Positions 6,531 through 13,351 of a DNA stretch of 13,351 bases are shown here, piece after piece (the first letter of the stretch is position 1; the number at the start of each line of letters is the position of its first letter). Under the pieces are notes generated by a model. That model saw only the letters and a list, made by a program, of their open reading frames with translations, had not been told where the DNA came from and ran no database searches. The position numbers were made by a program, and so were the translations under genes. Origin of the DNA: Porphyromonadaceae bacterium UBA2751 (lineage in GTDB: Bacteria; Bacteroidota; Bacteroidia; Bacteroidales; Muribaculaceae); the NCBI GenBank assembly GCA_002353285.1, contig DEJJ01000035.1, positions 1 through 13,351 of the forward strand, given 5' to 3'.

Positions 6531-6709
6531 TTTTGCTTATCCTTTCATAGAAATTCGGCAAAATTTCAGTAACGAAGGACTAAGCAGTCAACAAACGCCT
6601 TCGCTTGCCTGTATCCACCCCGCAGGAGGGGTCGATATATCGGTATGGCGTGGGGTGGACTGTTTATTTCGTTACGGGCATGCCGAAGCCTCTATGAAAA
6701 TAAACAAGA
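6531..6709 (+). ncRNA. Candidate structured RNA: nested long imperfect hairpin upstream of the protease gene
   Basis: Nested complementary segments appear in order: 6531-6540 with 6700-6709 (one mismatch, one G-U), TTTCATAG 6543-6550 with 6692-6699, TTCGGCA 6554-6560 with 6681-6687, GTAACGAA 6569-6576 with 6668-6675, and TCCACCCC 6614-6621 with 6652-6659. A small hairpin GACTaagcAGTC (6578-6589) sits in the large left bubble. Alternative pairings exist: TGTTTATTT 6661-6669 with 6698-6706, and ACCCC 6617-6621 with GGGGT 6628-6632. It could be a cis-acting switch, a free small RNA (the size and open bubble resemble 6S RNA), or a decayed palindromic mobile element. I do not recognise it as a known riboswitch. 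Strand is assumed from the promoter candidate. Confidence 0.45.
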
Positions 6710-6828
6710 CCAAGTCTCCACGCTATCTTTTTATATAATCACAAAAACTATACCTCATTTCGGGAGACTAAAGAGGAAAATAACATCATCAAGAAACCCC
6801 AGTTCAATCACACATCTCAACTCACAGC

Positions 6829-6902
6829 CCGACCCCGTCCGACCCTGTCCGACATTGTCCGACTTCGTCTGACCCAGTCCGACCAAGTCCGACAAAAGTC
6901 CC
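6829..6902 (+). repeat. Seven tandem 10-bp repeats CCGACnnnGT before the protease gene
   Basis: Units start at 6829, 6839, 6849, 6859, 6869, 6879 and 6889. Five have exact CCGAC, one reads CTGAC, and the last is 11 bp. Three bases in each unit vary freely while CCGAC and GT stay fixed, and each junction reads GTC-C-GAC, a split palindrome. The array ends about 50 bp before the ATG of the S8 protease gene. The 10-bp period puts the motifs on one face of the helix, suggesting protein binding, though a role in the mRNA leader is equally possible. Confidence 0.8.
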
Positions 6903-6949
6903 ACCCAATTCAAAAACAACAATTAATTACAACTAAATATTTCTCTACT

Positions 6950-9900
6950 ATGAAACAAAATCAACTAAAAACCCTATTACTCACCCTCACCCTGCTCCTG
7001 GCAACCATTCCGCTGCAGGCGCAGATGGTGAGCAACAACAACGACGACGAGGTCAACAAGGTTGACCCGTATGCTCCGCAATATCGTCCTGGGCAGGTCA
7101 TCGTCAAGTTCCGTGAGAATTCGTCTGTCAATCTAAATTGTGAGAATGGCAAGTTGAAGTCAACTGGCGTGAGTGCTATCGACAAGGTTATGACCACGCT
7201 TGGCATTACCGAGGCAGAGAAACTTATGCCACTCACTGGCGACATTAAGAACCGTGCTCCCCGCAAGGCTAAGGCTCTATCGGGTCGTGAAATCGTTGAA
7301 CCAAACCTTTCGAAGCTCTATTGCCTCAAGTTTGAGGAAAACGAGGAACGAGATGTCATCCAGGCTGTTGAAATGCTGAAAGAATTAAAAGACGTAGAAT
7401 TTGCCGAGCCAAACTATCTCGCTTTTATTCAGTCAACTGGCACTGAAGATTTGCTTGATTACATTAATGAGCCAATGTACTCTCAGCAATGGGGGCTTAA
7501 TGCCATCAAATTGCCACAACTGTGGGCGATGGACAAGACAGATGAGACTCGTCCTGTTATAGCAATCCTTGATACTGGTGTGGATATAACTCACCCTGAC
7601 CTTGCGGCAAATATCTGGACCAATCCCAATGAAGTCACAGGCGCAGATTATGAAGACGACGACAACAACGGCTATGTTGACGACGTTCATGGTTGGGATT
7701 TCATTGCAGGAACTGCAATCATTGGCAACGGCATGGACCGCAACGGTCACGGAACTCACTGTGCCGGCATTGCAGCCGCAGTAGGTAATGATAGTATTGG
7801 CATCACTGGTGCCAACCCCGATGCACTAATCCTACCAATTAAAGTTATGGGCGACGATGGAACAGGTGATGTCGCCACCATCTGCCGTGGAATTGACTAT
7901 GCCGCTGCTTGCGGTGCCAATGTGCTTAGCATGAGTTTTGGCTCTAGTAAACCATCAGGAGCAATGTATCAGTCGCTATGCAAAACTCTCACTAATTATG
8001 CAGTACTTGTTGGTGCCGCGGGAAATTCTAGATCTAGTATCTATTCTGATTGGGGGCGTTCATTCCCTGGTGCTTATGATATCGTTTTGGGCGTTATGGC
8101 ATCAAATTCTTATGGTCAACTTGCTGCTTTCAGCAATTATGATCCTGACGGACCATTCTTCTCAAAATATAATATGAACAAGGCTTTCTCAAGTGATGTC
8201 ACTTGGAATGACGAAATGATGTGGAATTACGATGTTATGGCTCCAGGAGTAGGTATAATGAGTACATACTTAAATGGCAGTTACAAGTCGCTGAACGGTA
8301 CTTCAATGGCAACACCTATGGTTGCAGGTGCTATTTCTCGCATTCTGCAAGTGAAAGGTTATGAATATGCTCGTGACTACGGTTTGATGGGTGATATGGC
8401 TATGGCAAAGGATGGCGGTCTAACCGATTTTGCTGTCTTTAATGCTTATCAGGCAGCTAGTTATGACGAAACTAATCGCCAAGTTGCTCTTGCTTTAACG
8501 GCACTGGAGATTGATGATAGTGATGGTGATGGCGATGGCCGCTTCGATGCTGGAGAGACAATCAACATTTGGCCAACCATTCGTAGCCTATGGGGGCATG
8601 CTGAGAATATAAAAATTGCAATTGAGCCTTATGATGATAATGTCCCTACTGATGCTCTTGAAGTTTTAAATAACAATGTTGATTTCGGTTGGTCATTAAA
8701 CAGTCGTGGTTCTTTCAAAAGCAAAAATCCTATTCGTGTCAAGGTTAATGAGAATGCTAATGATGGTTTGCATCTACCTTATAGAATTGTAATTACTAGT
8801 GACAATCTTTTAGCTAATATCGAGCAAGAACATGTTTTTGAGGTTGAGAATGGTGTGGAACTTGGCGGTGTCATAAACGAAGATATTACACTATATCCAG
8901 ACAAGCACTATATCGTTACAAGGAATATCGCTATTCCCGAAGGAAGGACGTTAACTATCATGCCCGGGACACGTTTGGAATTAGATGGACACTATATTCT
9001 TAATGAGGGCTGTTTAATAGCTAAAGGCAAACCAGATTCACTTATTGTTTTAACGACTAGAAACAAAGATAATTACTGGTCTTTCGGCAGAGTTGCTGGA
9101 AAAATAGATTCGTTATCGTATTGTAAACTCGATAATTTTGAATGTAGAAATCCAATTTATTTAGAAGATTGTAATATTACAGCAAACTCATTAAATCATT
9201 TCCGTCAAGTGACTTTGGCTCTTAATGAAATTAAGGGTCGTCGTAATAATTTTGTAAATGCATTATATGAAGGCGGAGGATCATCGTTAGAATTAAAAAA
9301 TAACAATTTTGTAAATCTTCTTATTGGTAGTAAATGGAATAGTGTTAGACATTTTACTTATAATAATCTTAATGCAGATAATTTAGTTCATAGTGGAAAT
9401 GCTGGATATGACAATAATATAGACAATTTTTACTTATTGTATGTAATATATGGGGGTGATGCAATCACTACTGTGCATGCTGATTATCCTTCATGGTTGG
9501 GAACTGGTAAAGAACAAATAATTCGTCCGTACATTTATGACTCAATGAACCCTATGGTTGATTGTTTTACAACGGTTGACCTCAGTAATATGCCCACTCG
9601 ACCCTATAAAGAGGCACATGGAATTGTGTGGAAGGTGGTAGTTGATGGTTATGACGCCCAAGACGAATTTGACCAGTTGCCACCATTGGGTGTTGGCCGC
9701 CATAAATTTGAAGTATACTACAACCGTGATGACATTGACAGTACATTCAGGCCGCAGGTGTCGATGGGCTTGCGTCAACCATATACTCAAACTCTTATTG
9801 ATAAGGGCGGTTTTTGGTGTGTGAAGGACAGTGTGAGTGTTTATACAGTTTCCCTTGACATTACTGGCAAAACTAACTGCGATGGTCTTAATCGAATTAA

Positions 9901-10954
9901 GGTAACAGGTGGTAAGGACCATGACCATTTTGATATTCCTGACGAATACTGGCGTTTCAACGTCCTTGTTCAAGCTGCTGGCTCTATGGCAACAGGTTTT
10001 GCTGCCGAGGCTGGTATGGGTAATGTGAAGCTGACTTGGAACAACGAGAACAATGACTTTGAGGATGCGATGGGATTCAATGTCTATCGCTATACCATGC
10101 TCAATGATAGCGTTGCAGGCGACACAATCCGCCTCAACCAGATGATTCTAGATCTTGAGACTACTTCGTTTACCGACTACGAGGTGACTCCAGGTGAGAC
10201 CTACTACTATTACTACAAGGTGCTGAGTACCGACTTGAAGGAGTACGATATCAGCAATGTGGTGGCTGCTACACCTTTGACTTCTACCCTGGGTGATGCT
10301 AACGCTAGTGGTGATGTTGATGTGGCCGATGTTATCACAACAGTGAACTATGCCGCTGGCATGGAGCCGAGGCCGTTTATCTTTGAGGCTGCCGATGTGA
10401 ATGTCGACACCGAGATTGATATCCTTGACGTGATAGGCATTATCCGCATTATCACCAATCCGAATGCCGCTCCAGCTACCGCCTCTATCGAGAGCGTGGC
10501 AGAGTATTGGGTGAAGGATGGTGTGGTATGGCTCGAGACTCCTGTTGACCTCGCTGGTGTTCAGGTAAGTCTGGATGCTCCTCGCAATAGCAATATCACT
10601 CCAACCGAGGACCTCAACGGCTTCGAGAAGGTTAGCACTTGGCTTGCCGACAATGACTACTTGTTCCTCGCCTATAACATGGCAGGCCGCACCATCAGCG
10701 CTGGCCGTCACCCAATCCTGAACATTGGCGATAACGAGATTGCCGACATCCGCTTGAGTGACACCTATGGCCACAACGTGATGGCTACGCCAAGCATCGT
10801 CACAGCAGTTGAGAACATTAACGCCGACGGCAAGCGCGCCGTGCTACAGGGCATCTACGACCTCATGGGCCGCAAAATCTCGAGCAAGGCAAGCGACCTC
10901 AACCGCCTGCCCCACGGCATCTACATCGTCAACGGCGTGAAAGTAGTAAAATAG
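6950..10954 (+). CDS. Secreted S8 (subtilisin-like) serine protease with FN3, dockerin and T9SS-type C-terminal tail
   Basis: An extracytoplasmic serine endopeptidase is predicted. Residues 1-25 are a signal peptide (cleavage after LQAQ). Residues 45-160 look like an inhibitory prodomain. The S8 domain (about 175-505) has the full triad Asp208 (ILDTGVD), His267 (NGHGTHCAG) and Ser452 (NGTSMATP), with oxyanion Asn359 (AAGNS). A calcium-loop-like DDSDGDGDGRFD (522-533) opens a linker. Residues 655-850 resemble a right-handed beta-helix. A beta-sandwich region follows (890-1010), then FN3 (1018-1109) and a dockerin (1115-1170; loops from Asp1116 and Asp1149). Next come a degenerate cohesin-like stretch (1178-1280) and a T9SS-type tail (1297-1334). 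The middle third is strikingly AT-rich against both ends. The neighbouring cohesin-like protein gene, 115 bp on, is a possible partner. Its substrate is unknown. Confidence 0.9.
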   Translation: MKQNQLKTLLLTLTLLLATIPLQAQMVSNNNDDEVNKVDPYAPQYRPGQVIVKFRENSSVNLNCENGKLKSTGVSAIDKVMTTLGITEAEKLMPLTGDIKNRAPRKAKALSGREIVEPNLSKLYCLKFEENEERDVIQAVEMLKELKDVEFAEPNYLAFIQSTGTEDLLDYINEPMYSQQWGLNAIKLPQLWAMDKTDETRPVIAILDTGVDITHPDLAANIWTNPNEVTGADYEDDDNNGYVDDVHGWDFIAGTAIIGNGMDRNGHGTHCAGIAAAVGNDSIGITGANPDALILPIKVMGDDGTGDVATICRGIDYAAACGANVLSMSFGSSKPSGAMYQSLCKTLTNYAVLVGAAGNSRSSIYSDWGRSFPGAYDIVLGVMASNSYGQLAAFSNYDPDGPFFSKYNMNKAFSSDVTWNDEMMWNYDVMAPGVGIMSTYLNGSYKSLNGTSMATPMVAGAISRILQVKGYEYARDYGLMGDMAMAKDGGLTDFAVFNAYQAASYDETNRQVALALTALEIDDSDGDGDGRFDAGETINIWPTIRSLWGHAENIKIAIEPYDDNVPTDALEVLNNNVDFGWSLNSRGSFKSKNPIRVKVNENANDGLHLPYRIVITSDNLLANIEQEHVFEVENGVELGGVINEDITLYPDKHYIVTRNIAIPEGRTLTIMPGTRLELDGHYILNEGCLIAKGKPDSLIVLTTRNKDNYWSFGRVAGKIDSLSYCKLDNFECRNPIYLEDCNITANSLNHFRQVTLALNEIKGRRNNFVNALYEGGGSSLELKNNNFVNLLIGSKWNSVRHFTYNNLNADNLVHSGNAGYDNNIDNFYLLYVIYGGDAITTVHADYPSWLGTGKEQIIRPYIYDSMNPMVDCFTTVDLSNMPTRPYKEAHGIVWKVVVDGYDAQDEFDQLPPLGVGRHKFEVYYNRDDIDSTFRPQVSMGLRQPYTQTLIDKGGFWCVKDSVSVYTVSLDITGKTNCDGLNRIKVTGGKDHDHFDIPDEYWRFNVLVQAAGSMATGFAAEAGMGNVKLTWNNENNDFEDAMGFNVYRYTMLNDSVAGDTIRLNQMILDLETTSFTDYEVTPGETYYYYYKVLSTDLKEYDISNVVAATPLTSTLGDANASGDVDVADVITTVNYAAGMEPRPFIFEAADVNVDTEIDILDVIGIIRIITNPNAAPATASIESVAEYWVKDGVVWLETPVDLAGVQVSLDAPRNSNITPTEDLNGFEKVSTWLADNDYLFLAYNMAGRTISAGRHPILNIGDNEIADIRLSDTYGHNVMATPSIVTAVENINADGKRAVLQGIYDLMGRKISSKASDLNRLPHGIYIVNGVKVVK

Positions 10955-10955
10955 A

Positions 10956-10968
10956 TCGCCTGCGGCGA
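10956..10968 (+). other. Small hairpin just after the protease stop codon
   Basis: TCGCC (10956-10960) pairs with GGCGA (10964-10968) around TGC, one base after the stop codon at 10952-10954. Only a short T-run follows, after GAAA, so it is at best a weak attenuator or mRNA-end stabiliser and need not separate the two genes. Confidence 0.35.
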
Positions 10969-11003
10969 GAAATTTATCAAAATTTAGTGAGAAAATCATT
11001 CAA

Positions 11004-11056
11004 AATTTTGTTCAATTTTCTTTTACAATTTTGTTGAATTTCCACGCGATAGCGTG
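11004..11056 (+). promoter_or_regulatory. Direct repeats and hairpin directly upstream of the cohesin-like gene
   Basis: AATTTTGTTCAATTT (11004-11018) recurs as AATTTTGTTGAATTT (11027-11041), 23 bp apart. Then CACGC (11043-11047) and GCGTG (11052-11056) form a hairpin around GATA, 13 bases before the ATG. No exact TAnnTTTG box is present, so co-transcription with the protease gene is more likely than an independent promoter, although the paired repeats would suit a regulator site. Confidence 0.4.
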
Positions 11057-11069
11057 TTAAATAAAAACT

Positions 11070-13130
11070 ATGAGAAAGATAACATTTATAATATTTCTGA
11101 TGCTATGCGTCGGGGCGCGGGCGGGGAATGTGGTGTCGCTTCCCACTGCCTCGGGTGCGCCAGGCGAGGAGGTGACGCTCACCGTCGCTCTCGCCAACGA
11201 CGACCCCGTCACCGCCATGCAGCTGCAGGTTCCTGTGGGCGACGGTATTACCGTCGTCACTGGCAGCGAGGTGCTGACCTCGCGTGCCACCGGCCACAGC
11301 GCCAAGGTGGGTGTGCGTGACGGTGTGCTCAACATCATGGTGTGGAGCAATGGCATGGCGACCATTGCACCAGGCAGCGGTGACGTGCTCTCGTTCAGGG
11401 TGCTGCTCGGCAACGAGCCGCAGACCATCGCCCTTGATGCCACCAAGGTCACTATCACCGATGCCAGCGGCAACACCCTCGATGCCTCTGCCACCAGTGG
11501 CTCGCTCACCATCGCCGCCGCCAAGGCCCAGCTCGCCACGCGCGACATCGACTTTGGCCACATCCCCATTCGTGATGTGTACCATCAGAACTTGGCGGTG
11601 ACCAATGTGGGCAATATCCCGCTTATCATCAGCGGCATTGAGCCTAGCGCAGCGGAGCTTTCGAGCGAGACGCCATTCCCCTATGAGATTGCTCCAGGCA
11701 ACACTGGCTATGTCGACATCACCTACAGCCCTGTGGAGCGGGGCGCCATCGAGGAAACAGTGCGACTGCTCAGCAACAATATCGCTGGTACCAACACCAT
11801 CCGCGTTGTTGCCGACCCCTTTGCCGTCAACGAGCTCCATGTGGAGAATGCCAGCGGCATCGCCGACAGCACTGTGACCATCCCGCTACGGGTGAACAAC
11901 ATGGATGCCATCACTGGCTTCCAGTTTGAGTTTGACTTTGACTTGCCCGAACAGCTGCAATATGTTGACGGCTCGTTTGCCCTGAGCGACCGCAAGGGAG
12001 ACCACCAACTGGTGGTGACTCACAATGGCGGCAAGCTCCGTGCCATCGCTTATTCGCTTGGCAACAGCACCTTCAGCGGCAATGATGGCATCATCGCCAC
12101 CTTCCAGGTTAAGCTCTGTGGCCGCTATGGCACCAACCTTGGTGCGACTAAAGCTGTCCTAACTGCCAACTATAAGGGCCAGGACATGGATGTGCTCAGC
12201 AACAAGTACGAGGGATATATCGACATCCAAAGCCCGCAGTTGAACGCTCAAGACCAGCTTGACCTTGGTGCCACACCAGTGACCGAGGTTGCCAATGGCG
12301 AGGTGAACGTCTATAACAATGGCGGTGCGCCCCTGCGCATCGACCGCGTGGTGTTCAGCGGCGAGGACTTCACCGTTGCTGAGTCGTTCCCGATGGTGAT
12401 AGATCCGTGGCAGAACGTCACGCTCCATGTCACCTACAATGGCCAGGAGCAAGCTCCTTTCGAGGAGTGGATGCAGCTCTACAGCAACGACCCCGATCAT
12501 CGCCTGCACAACATCACCATTACTGGCTCACGCTTTGCGCCAAACTATCTGCATTTCACTGCCGATGAGGTGCTGAACGGTAGCGACATGCTGCTCCATG
12601 TAGACCTGAGCAACTACGACCCCGTCGATGGCTTGCAGTTCGATGTCACCTATCCCGCCGCTTGGTTCACTCCCAGCGATGAATACGTGATGGGCGACCG
12701 TGCCACAGGCTTCTCGATGTCGCACCGCACCATTGGTGACGGCGTGATTCGCTGCTTTGTCTATTCGCTTGCTGGCGGTGAGATGGCACCAGGCGAGGGC
12801 CGAGTGGTGACGATGCATTTCACCACCGCAGATGGCACCCCCGAGGGTGAGTACTCGCTCTCGTTTGCCAACATGAAGGCCGGAACACCTGGACTCACCG
12901 ACAAATATGCCGGCGGCAACGAGCAATGCACGTTCAGCGTGAGCACGCGCATCATCGGCGACGTTAACTGCGACGGATATGTCTCGAGCGCCGACATCAC
13001 CGCCCTCTACGGCTACCTCCTCAGTGGCGACCTCACTTTCATTGCCACCAGCGACGTGAACAACGACGGCAGCGTCAATAGCGCCGACATCACCGAGGTT
13101 TACAACATCCTCCTGGGAATCAGCCATTAG
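11070..13130 (+). CDS. Secreted scaffoldin-like protein: three cohesin-like and two ASH-like modules plus type I dockerin
   Basis: Residues 1-18 form a signal peptide ending GARA. Three modules resemble cohesins, the beta-sandwich receptors of dockerins: 21-148, 253-386 (the clearest, with DSTVTIPLRVNN and ITGFQFEFDFD) and 493-625. They alternate with two choice-of-anchor/ASH-like beta-sandwich modules at 150-250 (DIDFGHIP..NVGNIPL) and 388-490 (LDLGATP..NNGGAPL..SNDP). The C-terminus is a type I dockerin (629-684) with two complete calcium loops: Asp631, Asn633, Asp635, Asp642 and Asp662, Asn664, Asp666, Asp673. No T9SS tail, lipobox or transmembrane anchor is seen, so surface attachment may rely on dockerin-cohesin binding. 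GC content is clearly higher than in the protease middle. It lies 115 bp after the protease gene and probably shares its transcript. The cohesin calls rest on motif resemblance, so dockerin binding is inference. Confidence 0.85.
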   Translation: MRKITFIIFLMLCVGARAGNVVSLPTASGAPGEEVTLTVALANDDPVTAMQLQVPVGDGITVVTGSEVLTSRATGHSAKVGVRDGVLNIMVWSNGMATIAPGSGDVLSFRVLLGNEPQTIALDATKVTITDASGNTLDASATSGSLTIAAAKAQLATRDIDFGHIPIRDVYHQNLAVTNVGNIPLIISGIEPSAAELSSETPFPYEIAPGNTGYVDITYSPVERGAIEETVRLLSNNIAGTNTIRVVADPFAVNELHVENASGIADSTVTIPLRVNNMDAITGFQFEFDFDLPEQLQYVDGSFALSDRKGDHQLVVTHNGGKLRAIAYSLGNSTFSGNDGIIATFQVKLCGRYGTNLGATKAVLTANYKGQDMDVLSNKYEGYIDIQSPQLNAQDQLDLGATPVTEVANGEVNVYNNGGAPLRIDRVVFSGEDFTVAESFPMVIDPWQNVTLHVTYNGQEQAPFEEWMQLYSNDPDHRLHNITITGSRFAPNYLHFTADEVLNGSDMLLHVDLSNYDPVDGLQFDVTYPAAWFTPSDEYVMGDRATGFSMSHRTIGDGVIRCFVYSLAGGEMAPGEGRVVTMHFTTADGTPEGEYSLSFANMKAGTPGLTDKYAGGNEQCTFSVSTRIIGDVNCDGYVSSADITALYGYLLSGDLTFIATSDVNNDGSVNSADITEVYNILLGISH

Positions 13131-13159
13131 ACTAATCCCACACCTCTCCACCCCCCCGC

Positions 13160-13193
13160 AAAGCCACTTGGACCACTCTCCCCAAGTGGCTTT
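13160..13193 (+). terminator. Terminator-like hairpin after the cohesin-like gene
   Basis: AAAGCCACTTGG (13160-13171) pairs perfectly with CCAAGTGGCTTT (13182-13193) around a 10-base loop. The 12-bp stem lies 29 bases after the stop codon. The T-tract is only three bases within the stem, so termination is likely but not textbook; on the opposite strand the same symmetry holds, so it may work both ways. Confidence 0.75.
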
Positions 13194-13351
13194 GTCACAT
13201 CACCCGATTTTTTGATATTGCTTTTCAATATAATAATGTGTTACATTCGCTCCGAAAAGAGCTCTTTGACATGCTGCCTTCCACCAGAAAAAATCACAAA
13301 ACTGTCCCACCACCCATTTGCGAGATAACCCCCATTTGAGTCACTTGAGTC
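13194..13351. other. Non-coding right flank with small palindromes
   Basis: No gene is seen. ATATTG (13215-13220) and CAATAT (13226-13231) form a small hairpin. AAAGAGCTCTTT (13256-13267) is a perfect 12-bp palindrome running into CTCTTTGACATG. TTGAGTCACTTGAGTC at the end contains a direct repeat of TTGAGTC. This may be the upstream control region of whatever lies beyond the window. Confidence 0.35.

Noticed and set aside
6531..6709. Insertion sequence or MITE with terminal inverted repeats
   Set aside because: No transposase and no flanking target duplication is visible, and the complementary segments continue throughout and are not confined to the ends. Kept as a structured RNA candidate; copy number in the genome would decide.
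6531..6709. Firm assignment as 6S RNA
   Set aside because: Length and overall hairpin with a bubble are compatible, but I cannot verify the conserved bubble features without a covariance search.
6645..6872. 75-codon small gene or leader peptide with an upstream AGGAGG (6624-6629)
   Set aside because: The AGGAGG is 15 bases from the ATG, Bacteroidetes rarely rely on such sites, and the frame runs through the structured element and into the 10-bp repeats; the translation has no signal of coding. Ribosome profiling would settle it.

Overview
The window looks like a chromosomal segment of a gut or oral Bacteroidales bacterium, most likely Prevotellaceae or Muribaculaceae. The evidence is: promoter-like TAnnTTTG boxes, AT-rich start regions without convincing Shine-Dalgarno sequences, a protein ending in a type IX secretion (T9SS) C-terminal tail of the form 'IYDLMGRK...LPHGIYIVNG', and dockerin/cohesin-like secreted proteins of the kind common in these families. 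The genus cannot be fixed from the sequence alone.

Left half (1-6200) is an [FeFe]-hydrogenase locus. hydA (+, 322-2136) encodes the catalytic hydrogenase with an N-terminal thioredoxin-like [2Fe-2S] domain, two [4Fe-4S] clusters and the H-cluster domain. Facing it on the minus strand is a probable operon hydE-hydG-hydF (6098 down to 2174) encoding the three maturases that build and insert the [2Fe] subcluster. HydG makes the Fe-CO/CN synthon, HydE processes it, and HydF is the GTPase scaffold that delivers it to apo-HydA. The two units converge on a perfect 32-bp palindrome (2141-2172) that should terminate transcription both ways. The operon gaps carry short-period repeats, most strikingly a heptanucleotide array between hydE and hydG. 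hydA has a candidate promoter and a 17-bp-stem leader hairpin.

Middle (6099-6949) is an 850-bp gene-free stretch. It holds a divergent promoter candidate for hydE, a well-formed promoter candidate pointing right (6335-6365), several inverted repeats, a nested long imperfect hairpin of about 180 nt (6531-6709) with mutually exclusive alternative pairings, and seven 10-bp repeats CCGACnnnGT (6829-6902) just before the next gene.

Right half (6950-13130) holds two same-strand genes 115 bp apart. The first encodes a 1334-residue secreted S8 (subtilisin-like) protease with a prodomain, an AT-rich beta-helix-like middle, an FN3 domain, a dockerin and a T9SS-type tail. The second encodes a 686-residue secreted protein with three cohesin-like modules alternating with two ASH/choice-of-anchor-like modules and ending in a type I dockerin. 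An enzyme with a dockerin beside a multi-cohesin protein with its own dockerin is the logic of a cellulosome applied to a protease. This pairing and the structured leader in front of it are the most interesting content. A 12-bp-stem terminator-like hairpin (13160-13193) closes the unit. No tRNA, rRNA, CRISPR array or intact mobile element was recognised.
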